DNA of 64,000 bases from the NCBI GenBank assembly GCA_050187415.1, contig JBFWXN010000016.1:19484-83483 (forward strand), given 5' to 3'. This document shows, piece after piece, positions 37,515 to 46,107 of the stretch. Within the stretch, counting starts at the first letter, position 1. Each line of letters begins with the position of its first letter. The notes below the pieces were generated by a model that was given only the letters and a program-made list of their open reading frames with translations, was not told the origin of the DNA and ran no database searches. Position numbers and translations under genes: made by a program. This DNA comes from Ga0077555 sp050187415. GTDB taxonomy: Bacteria; Pseudomonadota; Alphaproteobacteria; Rhizobiales; Hyphomicrobiaceae.

Positions 37515-39128
37515 TCACGCGGCCTCAGCGCCATCGTGCACGAGTTTCCAGGTTACCGCGTCGGTCAATGCCTCGAAACTCGCATCGACGATGTTCGACG
37601 AGACGCCGACCGTCGACCAGCGAAGCCCGCTGAGCCGATCGCGGCTGTCGACAAGAACGCGCGTCACGGCCTCGGTGCCGCCGGTCAGAATACGCACCTT
37701 GTAGTCGACGAGTTCCACATCACGGATGAAGTCCTGGTAGCGGCCGAGGTCCTTGCGCAGCGCCATGTCCAGCGCGTTGACCGGCCCGTTGCCCTCGGCG
37801 ACGGACCAGAGCGGCTCGTCCTCACCGCTGATAAAAACGCGGACGGAAGCTTCGGACACGGTCACAAACCTGCCGAGGGCATTGTGCCGCTTCTCGACGA
37901 TGACCCGGAAGCTGTCGACAATGAAATACTCGGGCACCTCGCCGAGCAGCCGGCGGGCAAGCAATTCGAAAGAGGCGTCTGCGCCTTCGTACGCATAGCC
38001 GAGCGCCTCGCGCGACTTCACCTCCTCGAGGAGATGACCGATGCGCTCGTCGCTTTTCGGCACACGAATGCCGAGCCGTTCCAGCTCCGAAACGACATTC
38101 GACTTGCCGGCCTGGTTGGAGACCAGCACGCGGCGCTGGTTGCCGACAGTCTCCGGCGGCACGTGCTCGTAGGTCTCCGGCTCCTTCAGAATAGCTGAGG
38201 CGTGAATGCCGGCCTTGGTCGCGAACGCGCTCTCGCCGACGTAGGGTGCCTGGCGGGCGGGCGCACGATTGAGGATCTCGTCGAGCAGTCGGCTGGTTGC
38301 AGTGAGCCTCGCAAGCTTTTCCCGTGTCACCGCGATCTCGTACCGGTCGGCCAAATCGGACTTGAGCAGCAGCGTCGGGATCAGCGATGTCAGATTGGCG
38401 TTGCCGCAGCGCTCTCCCAGGCCATTGAGTGAACCCTGGATCTGGCGGCAACCGGCACGCACGGCGGCCAACGTGTTGGCCACGGCCTGCTCGGTGTCGT
38501 TGTGGGTGTGAATGCCGAGATGCGAGCCCGGCACGCTGCGGGTGACGTCGGCGACGATCGCCTCGATCTCGTGCGGGAGCGTGCCGCCGTTGGTGTCGCA
38601 CAACACGACCCAGCGCGCGCCTGCATCGTAAGCCGCCTTGGCGACGCCGAGCGCCTGCTCGCGATTGGCCTTATACCCATCGAAGAAGTGCTCGCAGTCG
38701 ATCAATGCTTCCTTCCCGGCCGCCCGCACCGCCTCGACGCTCTCCGTCACGCCCGCGACATTCTCCTCGTTGGTGATCCCGAGCGCGACGCGCACGTGAT
38801 AGTCCCAAGCCTTGGCGACGAGGCACACCGCAATAGCGCTCGATTGCACGACGGCCTGGAAGCCGGGGTCGTTCGAGGTCGAGCGGCCGGCGCGCTTGGT
38901 CATGCCGAAGGCCGTGAAGGCTGCGTGCGTGAACGCGGGTGGATTGGCGAAGAACTCGCTGTCGGTGTCGTTAGCGCCAGGATAGCCGCCCTCGATATAA
39001 TCGACGCCGAGATCGTCGAGCACCTCGGCGATGCGCCGCTTGTCGGCTGCGGAGAAGTCGACGCCCTGCGTCTGCGCGCCATCGCGCAGCGTTGTATCGA
39101 AAAGATAGAGACGTTCGCGCGTGCTCAT
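37515..39128 (-). CDS. cimA: citramalate synthase
   Basis: A 537-residue member of the alpha-isopropylmalate/homocitrate synthase family. The catalytic N-terminus LYLFDTTLRDGAQTQGVDF carries the metal-binding Asp, and GIHTHNDTEQAVANTLAAV carries the HxH metal ligands. The C-terminal regulatory (LeuA-dimer) domain spans about 400-530. The length and the sequence DTTLRDGAQTQGVDFS fit the TIGR00977 citramalate synthase group, which condenses pyruvate and acetyl-CoA for isoleucine synthesis, rather than LeuA. It follows a 37-residue membrane peptide gene and a chain of overlapping genes beginning with cysS. Confidence 0.9.
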   Translation of the reverse strand: MSTRERLYLFDTTLRDGAQTQGVDFSAADKRRIAEVLDDLGVDYIEGGYPGANDTDSEFFANPPAFTHAAFTAFGMTKRAGRSTSNDPGFQAVVQSSAIAVCLVAKAWDYHVRVALGITNEENVAGVTESVEAVRAAGKEALIDCEHFFDGYKANREQALGVAKAAYDAGARWVVLCDTNGGTLPHEIEAIVADVTRSVPGSHLGIHTHNDTEQAVANTLAAVRAGCRQIQGSLNGLGERCGNANLTSLIPTLLLKSDLADRYEIAVTREKLARLTATSRLLDEILNRAPARQAPYVGESAFATKAGIHASAILKEPETYEHVPPETVGNQRRVLVSNQAGKSNVVSELERLGIRVPKSDERIGHLLEEVKSREALGYAYEGADASFELLARRLLGEVPEYFIVDSFRVIVEKRHNALGRFVTVSEASVRVFISGEDEPLWSVAEGNGPVNALDMALRKDLGRYQDFIRDVELVDYKVRILTGGTEAVTRVLVDSRDRLSGLRWSTVGVSSNIVDASFEALTDAVTWKLVHDGAEAA

Positions 39129-39131
39129 GGA

Positions 39132-39245
39132 TCACCAATATCCGTACAGCTTGAAGAACAGTGCCGCAGCCGCCGCGAGGATCGCGAGCTTCAGCACGAT
39201 GTAGTAGAGCCAATGCCTCGGGAACGGTGTCTCAGGCGGTTTCAT
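39132..39245 (-). CDS. 37-residue single-pass membrane peptide
   Basis: Reading from the ATG at 39245 the peptide is MKPPETPFPRHW followed by the hydrophobic segment LYYIVLKLAILAAAAALFF and KLYGYW, then TGA. The start overlaps the GFA stop (ATGA), which implies translational coupling, and the stop lies three bases before the cimA ATG. The layout (short polar N-terminus, one 19-residue helix, aromatic-rich tail) is that of a genuine small membrane protein, and its placement within a chain of overlapping genes supports expression. Function unknown. Confidence 0.7.
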   Translation of the reverse strand: MKPPETPFPRHWLYYIVLKLAILAAAAALFFKLYGYW

Positions 39246-39706
39246 GTTTCCGGCTTCCAACGGTCGGTATCGTGGTCGGGATGCTGGCGTGAGACGATGG
39301 TCGCGTACTGCTGCGCCTTCTTCGCCTCGTCCTCGGCGTTCGGCACGGCCAGATCGTGGAGCGCGTCGAACCAGGGCAGCCGGCTTTCGCGATCGAGCTG
39401 GACCACCGGCGTGATGTCACCCGGCCGGTCGAAGGCGGCGACCGATAGATCGATCCCCTTGTCGGTCTCGAATGTCAGCGGCGTGCCACAGGCCGGGCAG
39501 AAACCGCGACGCGCGACATTGGAGCTTTGAAAGTGGCTCGGGTGTCCCCGCGTCCACTCGACGCCGTGCACCAGAACAAGCAGACCACCGACGCTGCCGA
39601 ATGCCTTCTGGCACATGCGGCAATGACAGAGTGACGCGCGCCCGAGCGAATGCACCCGAAAGCGCACCGCCCCGCATTGACATCCGCCGGTCATCGCATC
39701 GCTCAT
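39242..39706 (-). CDS. GFA/CENP-V-family zinc protein
   Basis: A 154-residue protein with the zinc-binding cysteines of the glutathione-dependent formaldehyde-activating (GFA) family: GGCQCGAVRF (residues about 7-16), CHCRMCQKAFG (about 29-39) and GFCPACGTPLTF (about 71-82). The biological role of most members is uncertain; some bind S-hydroxymethyl-glutathione. The ATG at 39706 overlaps the stop of the GNAT gene by four bases (ATGA), and its own stop overlaps the next small gene, so the row is cotranslated. Confidence 0.87.
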   Translation of the reverse strand: MSDAMTGGCQCGAVRFRVHSLGRASLCHCRMCQKAFGSVGGLLVLVHGVEWTRGHPSHFQSSNVARRGFCPACGTPLTFETDKGIDLSVAAFDRPGDITPVVQLDRESRLPWFDALHDLAVPNAEDEAKKAQQYATIVSRQHPDHDTDRWKPET

Positions 39707-40197
39707 GACGCATCCTGCTTCGGTTTCAGCGATTTCGTCATCGTCGTGTTGGCGAGCCACACCTCACCGAGGGGTATGTTGTTGCGCCGAGTGGGCACAT
39801 AGCCGCGGCTTTCGAAGAAGTCGTGTGCGGTGTCGCTGACATCCGCCGTCATGGTCTCGGTACCGCGGGCCGCGGCCAGCCGTTCGAGCGCATCGAGCAG
39901 TGTGGCGCCCACTCCGTCGCCCGCTGCATAGGGGTGGACGAACAGCAGATCGACGTCCTTGTTGTCCTTGAGGCTTGCGAAGCCAAGGAGTTCGCCATCG
40001 GTCTCGACGACCAGCGTCAGGTTCTTGGCGAGGCGCTCGGCAAAGGCTTGCGCATCGGCGGCGCCCGAGATCCAGGCGAGGCGCTGCTCCTCGTCGTAGT
40101 CGTCCTGCGTCAGCTCCTCGATCGATTGGGCCAACAGGTCCTGAAGCCGCATGATGTCGGCCGGCAGAAAGGGCCGCAGCGGGTGGCTCTTGCTCAT
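39703..40197 (-). CDS. GNAT-family acetyltransferase
   Basis: A 164-residue protein with the GNAT fold: strand LGFASLKDNKDVDLLFVHP followed by the acetyl-CoA loop YAAGDGVGATLLDALERLAA and the C-terminal DTAHDFFESRGYV, where the Tyr/Phe stack lies. The acetyl acceptor is unknown. The ATG at 40197 overlaps the cysS stop (ATGA), and the stop overlaps the GFA start. This places it in a strictly coupled chain cysS-GNAT-GFA-small peptide-cimA. Confidence 0.87.
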   Translation of the reverse strand: MSKSHPLRPFLPADIMRLQDLLAQSIEELTQDDYDEEQRLAWISGAADAQAFAERLAKNLTLVVETDGELLGFASLKDNKDVDLLFVHPYAAGDGVGATLLDALERLAAARGTETMTADVSDTAHDFFESRGYVPTRRNNIPLGEVWLANTTMTKSLKPKQDAS

Positions 40198-41855
40198 CGC
40201 TTCACCTCCCACGTGGTCTCGATCTCACCGGTGTCCTTGTTTTTGGAGTCCTTGAGCTGGATGCCCATCGCGGCGAGCTCGTCGCGGATGCGGTCCGATT
40301 CCTTGAAGTCCTTGTGCTTCCGGGCTTCGAGACGGGCGGCGATTAAATCGCCAATTCGATCGTCGACCGCCGCATTCCCCGCACGAGGCGAGAGAGTAAC
40401 CGAGCCGTCCTTTGTGCGGACATTAAGATTGGCTGCCTGTAATTCACTTATAATTAGCTCTTGCACCTCTAAATTTCCATTAGCGATCGCTATTTTTAAA
40501 TTCTCGCCTCTCGCGATGTTGGAAAATAATACCGTATTTGAAACACCTCCTTCAGTGGATATTCCTGGAACATATGCTCCAAGAGTGTCGGAATTGAAGA
40601 GACCAAGAAAGCCGATGTTGCCCGCGAACGATAGATTCTCGCCCTCATCCTTTGAGTTAACCTGTTGTCTTATTATCGCGAGGGCACCTGGCAGATTTAA
40701 ATCGTCGGATAGTGCATCGAGCAAATCAGTCGATGGACGCGCCTCTCTCAACGCTTCCCGAGTTCTTTGGTTCTCGCGGAGCGCGAGCGCCCATTCTTTA
40801 ACTTCTTCCTTGGATTCCAAGAGGTTTTCAACGGTCCAATTGATCGGCTGCCGATAATGAGTCCGCATCATACTCAACCTTAGAACAGCTCTCGGCCAGC
40901 GATGCCCGCCGAAATTGTCCGTCTCCAGCAACTCGTTGATCGTGATGAAATTCCCCAGGCTCTTGGACATCTTCTCGCCCTCGACCTGCAGGAAGCCGTT
41001 GTGCATCCAATAGTTCGCCATCACCGGCGTGCCGTGCGCGCAGCGTGATTGCGCGATCTCGTTCTCGTGGTGCGGAAAGACGAGATCAATGCCGCCGCCG
41101 TGAATGTCGAAGACGTGCGGCTGCGCGAGGCCCGCCGCAGTAAGCTGCCCGGCCTTCTGCGGCTCCGACCATAGCCATCTGTCGGCCATGGCCGAGCACT
41201 CGATGTGCCAGCCCGGACGACCCGGCGTTGCGATCCCGCAGGGGCTCGGCCAGCCGGGCTGCGCCGGTGTCGAGGGCTTCCAGAGGACGAAGTCGGTCGG
41301 CCCCTTCTTATAGGGCGCCACGTCTACACGCGCGCCGGCCTCCATCTCCTCGAGGCTGCGATTGGCGAGGCGCCCATAGTCCGCCATCGATGTCGCGTCG
41401 AACAGCACGTGCTCGTGCGAGACGTAAGCGTTGCCGTTGGCGACCAGCGCCTCGCACAGTTGGCGCATCTCGGCGATGTGATCGGTTGCGCGCGGCTCTA
41501 CGGTCGGCGGGAGGACACCGAGCGCGGCGATGTCCTTGTGGAACTGGGCGGTCGTTTCCTCGGTCAGGCGCCGGATGGCGGCCGTCGGCTCCATGTCCGG
41601 AAAGCGCTCGACGGCGCGCGTGTTGATCTTGTCGTCGACGTCCGTGATGTTGCGCGCATACGTAACGTGGTCCGCCCCGTAGATATGCCGGAGCAGGCGG
41701 AAGAGCACATCGAAAACGATGATCGGACGCGCGTTGCCGATGTGCGCTAAATCGTAGACCGTCGGGCCGCACACGTAGAGGCGCACGTTGGTGGGGTCGA
41801 TCGGATCGAACCGCTCCTTCTTGCGCGTCAGCGTATTGTAGAGTTGCAGCGCCAT
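40194..41855 (-). CDS. cysS: cysteinyl-tRNA synthetase
   Basis: Charges tRNA-Cys. The 553-residue protein has the zinc/Cys-binding start LYVCGPTVYDLAHIGNARP (containing the HIGH-type HIGN), the zinc ligands Cys and His in IECSAM and PHHENEIAQ, and KMSKSLGN. It is longer than the usual 460-500 residues. DNA encoding residues about 320-475 is unusually AT-rich (18 of 60 GC at 40441-40500) compared with flanking coding sequence. The section FNSDTLGAYVPGISTEGG to NVRTKDGSVTL has no counterpart I recognise in the family. The final domain (LEARKHKDFKESDRIRDEL, ending TTWEVKR) is normal. The ATG at 41855 has GAGAGGG upstream. Confidence 0.95.
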   Translation of the reverse strand: MALQLYNTLTRKKERFDPIDPTNVRLYVCGPTVYDLAHIGNARPIIVFDVLFRLLRHIYGADHVTYARNITDVDDKINTRAVERFPDMEPTAAIRRLTEETTAQFHKDIAALGVLPPTVEPRATDHIAEMRQLCEALVANGNAYVSHEHVLFDATSMADYGRLANRSLEEMEAGARVDVAPYKKGPTDFVLWKPSTPAQPGWPSPCGIATPGRPGWHIECSAMADRWLWSEPQKAGQLTAAGLAQPHVFDIHGGGIDLVFPHHENEIAQSRCAHGTPVMANYWMHNGFLQVEGEKMSKSLGNFITINELLETDNFGGHRWPRAVLRLSMMRTHYRQPINWTVENLLESKEEVKEWALALRENQRTREALREARPSTDLLDALSDDLNLPGALAIIRQQVNSKDEGENLSFAGNIGFLGLFNSDTLGAYVPGISTEGGVSNTVLFSNIARGENLKIAIANGNLEVQELIISELQAANLNVRTKDGSVTLSPRAGNAAVDDRIGDLIAARLEARKHKDFKESDRIRDELAAMGIQLKDSKNKDTGEIETTWEVKR

Positions 41856-42036
41856 GTCGCCCTCTCGGCCTGCTGGCGAGGGCTGTTCTCTGTCTGTTGA
41901 GGGCAAAGAAGCGCGCCGCGCGCCAGCTGTTCAGCTAGCTCGAAATAATGCCGCAGCAAATGCTGGCGGCCGGTTTGTGCGTGCTTCGCGTCATGCCCGC
42001 GTTATGCGCGAACCCGGCCGTCACGGTCAAGAGCGC

Positions 42037-42849
42037 TCACACGAAGTGGGCGCTCACCTGGCCGAGCGCGCCGAAATCGCCGACCGCCTGCATGCCCTGC
42101 TCGACCGCATAGATGCCGGTCATCGAGCCGGTGGTGAGCACCTGGTCCTTGGCCACCGTGTGACCGTGACGGCCGAGGCCGTTGACCAGCCAGACGAGCG
42201 ACTTGAAGGGATGGCCGAGGACCAGCGCGCCCGTGCCCTCGACGACGGTCTTGCCGTCCACCACGAGTTTCGTTTCAAAAGCCGGATAGTCGATGTCGCG
42301 CCAGTCGGTCACCGGGGCGCCGAGCACGATGCCGCCGTTGAGCCCGCAATCGGCGAGCGCCTGACCCGGGGTGCCGCCCGGAACCGCCTCGAAGCGCGGC
42401 GTGATGATCTCGATTGCGGGGATCAGTGCCGCGACCGCGTCGAGCACCTCCGATTCAGAGTATCCAGCCGCGCGCGGCGCCAGATCACGCCCCAGCCTGA
42501 AGGCAAACTCGACTTCGACCGATACAGCCCGCTTGCCGCTGGCGTCCGCGGGCCCGAGGTTCAGCGTCCGCGACTCGAGTGTTGCCGGGCTTTGTACCAG
42601 AGTTGAGCGGAAGATGGGGCCGAAGAACGGCTCCGTCAGGCCAAATCGATCCTGCACCGGCTTCAAGGTGGCGCCAGCCTTCCAGCCGGCGACCGGATCG
42701 CTCCATGCGGCAATGAACGCCCTTTGCACCTGATAGCCATCCTCGGCCGTCAAAGGGCGGCAGGCGTCGGAGATCGCGGCGATGGCTTTGCCGCCGCGAC
42801 GCGCCCGCGCAAGCTCGTCGGCAGCCATCGCGGCCTGTTCCGGGGTCAT
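42037..42849 (-). CDS. 2-keto-4-pentenoate hydratase-family protein
   Basis: A 270-residue protein of the MhpD/fumarylacetoacetate hydrolase fold. Landmarks: DGYQVQRAFIAAW near residue 38, GWKAGATLKPVQDRFGLTEP, SVEVEFAFRLGRDL with the paired acidic metal ligands, PAIEIITPRF, and GALVLGHPFKSLVWLVNGLG. These enzymes hydrate 2-hydroxypentadienoates in aromatic meta-cleavage pathways or act on related keto acids. The ATG at 42849 follows AGGAGAG. No other meta-cleavage genes lie adjacent. It is separated from cysS by a long leader and reads on the same strand. Confidence 0.83.
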   Translation of the reverse strand: MTPEQAAMAADELARARRGGKAIAAISDACRPLTAEDGYQVQRAFIAAWSDPVAGWKAGATLKPVQDRFGLTEPFFGPIFRSTLVQSPATLESRTLNLGPADASGKRAVSVEVEFAFRLGRDLAPRAAGYSESEVLDAVAALIPAIEIITPRFEAVPGGTPGQALADCGLNGGIVLGAPVTDWRDIDYPAFETKLVVDGKTVVEGTGALVLGHPFKSLVWLVNGLGRHGHTVAKDQVLTTGSMTGIYAVEQGMQAVGDFGALGQVSAHFV

Positions 42850-43003
42850 TGCTCTCTCCTTGTGCTCGGGCGAGCCGACACGGGACTGCGCCTCCACAGC
42901 CACATTGTCGCCAGCCGTTGACCTCATGCTCGCGGTGACCATGATGCTGCCAAAGAGCAGTGTCTAGCGTCCCGATGAAATTGCGAGAGGGCGTGCGGGT
43001 TCG

Positions 43004-44074
43004 ATGAACGGGCGAGGCAGGATGTCGAAGGCGGGAACGGGCTGGCTGCGAGGGCTCTGGCTCGTACTTGTGCTCGGCGTCGCGGCACCGCTTGCGCCCG
43101 AGGTATTCCGGGCGGATCGTGCGGCGGCCCAGTCGGGCTGGTGGCCGTGGGCGAGTGAATCCGAGCCCGCGCGACGACCGCCGCCGGTCAGGCGCGAGCC
43201 ACCGCCAACATGGCGTCCGCCGGCCGAGGCGCCCTACGCGGGCGGCCAGTATCCTGCCCAGCGTGGCACCGTGTGCCTCCAGCTCGAACAGCGCCTGGTC
43301 GACTTCCAGAGGGGCGGCGATCAATCGAAGGGCCAGCTTCCTGCGATCGAGAACGAAATGCGTCAGCTCGATCGGAACGTCCGATCGGGCGAGCGTCAAC
43401 TCGAGCGCTCCGATTGCTACGATTACTTTCTGTTCTCCAAGTCCCTTCGCCGAACGCGCCGATGCGTGGATGCCGCCGGCCAGCTCGAGAATGACCGCCG
43501 CCGGCTCGCCGAACTCGATGCCCAGCGCAAGCAGATTCTAGGGCTCGGACAGCGCGACCGTGGCTATCAGGACGATCTCATTCGCGAGCTCGCGCGCAAC
43601 AATTGCGGCCCGCAGTACCAGCAGGAAGCCGCGCGCCGCCACCAATCCACCAATCCGTTCTCATCGCTGTGGCAGGACGAGGATTCCGACCAGTCCGGAC
43701 GCGGCAACGAATTCCGCAGTATGCCGTTTGCGACCTATCGGACGGTCTGCGTCCGTTTGTGCGACGGGTTCTACTTCCCCATAAGCTTTTCGACGCTCGA
43801 AAATCACTTTTCCCGCGACGCCGAGGCATGCCAGTCAAAGTGCGCCGCTCCGGTGGACCTCTATTTCCACCAGAATCCGGGCGGCTCGATGGATCAGGCC
43901 GTGTCGGTCACCGACCGGCGCCCGTACACGAGCCTCAAATCGGCATTCCGCTATCGCAAGGAATTCATTTCAGGTTGCTCGTGCAAGCAATCCGAGTACA
44001 CGCCGTCGCCGGCCGATCAGGGGGCTCGCAAGGCGGAAGCTCCGCCGCCATCGCGCCAAGCCCGCCGCCCTTGA
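43004..44074 (+). CDS. exported DUF2865 protein
   Basis: A 356-residue protein with an N-terminal hydrophobic signal (LRGLWLVLVLGVAAPLAPEV), a proline-rich linker, and a central coiled-coil (QLPAIENEMRQLDRNVRSGE and AGQLENDRRRLAELDAQRKQ). A C-terminal cysteine-containing domain follows (YRTVCVRLCDGFYFPIS, AEACQSKCAAPVDLYF, SGCSCKQSEYTP). This arrangement is DUF2865, an alphaproteobacterial envelope protein of unknown role. An alternative ATG lies at 43022 behind GAGGCAGG. Confidence 0.83.
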   Translation: MNGRGRMSKAGTGWLRGLWLVLVLGVAAPLAPEVFRADRAAAQSGWWPWASESEPARRPPPVRREPPPTWRPPAEAPYAGGQYPAQRGTVCLQLEQRLVDFQRGGDQSKGQLPAIENEMRQLDRNVRSGERQLERSDCYDYFLFSKSLRRTRRCVDAAGQLENDRRRLAELDAQRKQILGLGQRDRGYQDDLIRELARNNCGPQYQQEAARRHQSTNPFSSLWQDEDSDQSGRGNEFRSMPFATYRTVCVRLCDGFYFPISFSTLENHFSRDAEACQSKCAAPVDLYFHQNPGGSMDQAVSVTDRRPYTSLKSAFRYRKEFISGCSCKQSEYTPSPADQGARKAEAPPPSRQARRP

Positions 44075-44212
44075 GTGCAACTAAGCTATTGCGGTACAAA
44101 GATAAACAGGAACACCGTCCGCGGCTGCCGGCAAGGACGCAGAATTGTCTTACTCCGTAAATATTTTTGAACGATATTCGCCAGGATGTTCATTCATTGT
44201 CGGCCATAACGC

Positions 44213-44797
44213 ATGCCTGCTTCTCGGAATTTGGGCGCCCGGGCGCCCGGGCTCGAAATCCGCTCGGCGGACCTCGATCACTGGTCTGAGATTCGCAATC
44301 TGCACGCCACGTCGCTGCGCCATTTGACTGGACTCTCGGCCGATCCGCACCAGCTCGCATCCTTCACCGACCATATTTACGAGCCGGAATACTCGCTCAC
44401 GCTTCAGTCGCAAGATTTTGTCGTCGCCTGGTACGACCGCCAACTCATCGGCACGGCCGGATGGGTGCCCTTCGACGGCCGCGGGCTGACGGCACGTCTG
44501 ACATCGGTGTGCGTTTCGCCCCTCTTTACGCGCCTCGGCGTGGGCCGCTGCCTCGTCGAAGCAACCGAAGAACGGGCCGCGCTGGCGGGCTACCGCAAGT
44601 TCGCAACGCGAGTGTTTCCGGCCTATGCCGGTTTCTTCGACAGCCTCGGCTACGTGCGGACGTCGCAGGGCGTTCAGTCGTTGGGCGACGACGAAGGCAT
44701 TCCCGTAGTCTTCATGCGGAAAAGCCTTGCACGTGCCGGCGACGACGCCCACGCGCCGGAAGCGGCAGGTCCGCCTTGCACGGAACGGCGAGCCTGA
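44213..44797 (+). CDS. GNAT-family acetyltransferase
   Basis: A 194-residue GNAT protein. The core strands and acetyl-CoA loop are VAWYDRQLIGTAGWVPFDG, then LTSVCVSPLFTRLGVGRCLV (with the R/Q-x-x-G-x-G/A loop as RLGVGRCL), and FPAYAGFFDSLGYVRTSQGV with the conserved FF-LGY close. The substrate is not known. The ATG at 44213 has no strong ribosome site; a frame start is otherwise absent. It ends 35 bases before a convergent small gene. Confidence 0.83.
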   Translation: MPASRNLGARAPGLEIRSADLDHWSEIRNLHATSLRHLTGLSADPHQLASFTDHIYEPEYSLTLQSQDFVVAWYDRQLIGTAGWVPFDGRGLTARLTSVCVSPLFTRLGVGRCLVEATEERAALAGYRKFATRVFPAYAGFFDSLGYVRTSQGVQSLGDDEGIPVVFMRKSLARAGDDAHAPEAAGPPCTERRA

Positions 44798-44832
44798 GCG
44801 CTCCTCTCCGCATCCGAGCGAGATTGCTGCGC

Positions 44833-45180
44833 CTATCGCTTCGGGCCCCGTTCGTCGCCTTTCTGGAGATGGCGACCGGTATCGAGAAGCTCGCTCACGT
44901 ATTCTTCGTAGGTTACGCCGGCCGCCTCGGCGCGTGCCACGCGGAAGCGCAAGATGGACATCGACGGGTTCTTCCAAGCCTCCCGATGCGCCTTGCGCCA
45001 GCGATAGCGCACAAAGGCGTCATTGACCGGCTCTTCGATCGGAGGACCATTGTTGTGTCCGATGCCTGCCGGCGGGCTCTCCGCCAGACCCCATGCGATG
45101 ATCTCGGGCGGACGCCGGCCGCGGAACCAAGGCGCCCGCGGCCCGCGCACCAGGCGGCTGACCTCGATCCTGTCACCCAT
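44833..45180 (-). CDS. hypothetical protein with GHNNGPP motif
   Basis: A 115-residue protein opened by ATG with AGGAGGGG seven bases upstream. It contains AGIGHNNGPPIEEP, a short motif common in Rhizobiales small proteins, and then a charged helical part (YRWRKAHREAWKNPSMSILR, VTYEEYVSELLDTGRHLQKG). No catalytic motif or membrane segment is apparent. I cannot assign a function. It is followed on the same strand by the GNAT gene only in convergent orientation. Confidence 0.65.
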   Translation of the reverse strand: MGDRIEVSRLVRGPRAPWFRGRRPPEIIAWGLAESPPAGIGHNNGPPIEEPVNDAFVRYRWRKAHREAWKNPSMSILRFRVARAEAAGVTYEEYVSELLDTGRHLQKGDERGPKR

Positions 45181-45298
45181 TCAGGCCCCTCCTGGCGCCC
45201 GTGATCATCAGTGCGCCGATATTCGCCGAATGGTGCGAGCAAAACCCCATCCGAAACAGCACGCCGCGACGCAGCCAGCCGTTCGTCCTATTTCTAGA

Positions 45299-46102
45299 TC
45301 ACGGACGTTGCTTTGGTCCAGGCATCACGAGCGTACCATCGGGGCCTGTCCTGGCGAGCCGCAGAAGACGTGCGCGCAGGGCGGCCCCCGTCAAAGCCGG
45401 CTCTTGGTCGGCGAGCCTCGCGGCGAGCGCGCCGATGCGGGCGGCCGCGACATCATCCGCGTCGATCGCGACAGGCGTGCCCGGCGCACCTGCCGTTTCG
45501 GCTCCCCGACCGCCTTCGACCGCTAGGTCCGGTCGCGTCGCAGAGCCGAGCGCGGCCACGATGAGAAGACCGGCTTCGTCGGCTGCGAAAGGCCGGCGAG
45601 TCGAATTCGATCGCACGATCCCGGCCGGCACTATGATCAGCATCCGCGGTAACTGGCGGGCCGCCATGGCCAGGTTATCGCGATCGATCGGATTGGCAGG
45701 CCGAGCGACCACCACCACGATATGTGCCGGCGTCTCGCCCAGCAGCCGCAGCGCCTGGGCGACCTGGCGTCCGCCATCCGACCCGACCCGCACCGGGATC
45801 GCCCGCGCGCCGCTTTCGCCGACGACGATAGCCGCGATCGCGTCAAAGCCTCCCGAGGCCGCGAACGGCAGTCTGTCACCGTCGACAAAGTCCCAGCCGA
45901 TCAATTCCCCCTCACCATCACGCGCAAGGCGGGATGCAAGCTCTTGGCGGCGATAGTCGAGCCCGGCGCCAACGATGGCAACCGCGATGCCGCCCGGATC
46001 ACGTCCTGCCGCCAGCCTGGGATCTGAGGCCCGCGCCGACGCGATAGCCACGATCGCTTGCGCCAGAAAGCCGGCTAGCGCCCATTTCGCGGTCCATGCC
46101 AC
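45299..46102 (-). CDS. exported degenerate subtilisin-like protein
   Basis: A 267-residue protein with a signal peptide (ALAGFLAQAIVAIASARAS). The region VAIVGAGLDYRRQELASRL then GWDFVDGDRLPF has the shape of a subtilase start, in which the catalytic Asp stands in IDTGVD and is followed by GWDFVNND. Here the Asp position is Gly. The catalytic His block (GTHVAG) is replaced by GGFDAIAAI, and no GTSMA serine block follows. It is therefore probably an inactive S8-like fold, or an unrelated protein; I rate the family call as inference. The GTG start lies five bases after the mobB stop. Confidence 0.5.
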   Translation of the reverse strand: MAWTAKWALAGFLAQAIVAIASARASDPRLAAGRDPGGIAVAIVGAGLDYRRQELASRLARDGEGELIGWDFVDGDRLPFAASGGFDAIAAIVVGESGARAIPVRVGSDGGRQVAQALRLLGETPAHIVVVVARPANPIDRDNLAMAARQLPRMLIIVPAGIVRSNSTRRPFAADEAGLLIVAALGSATRPDLAVEGGRGAETAGAPGTPVAIDADDVAAARIGALAARLADQEPALTGAALRARLLRLARTGPDGTLVMPGPKQRP

Positions 46103-46107
46103 CGCCC

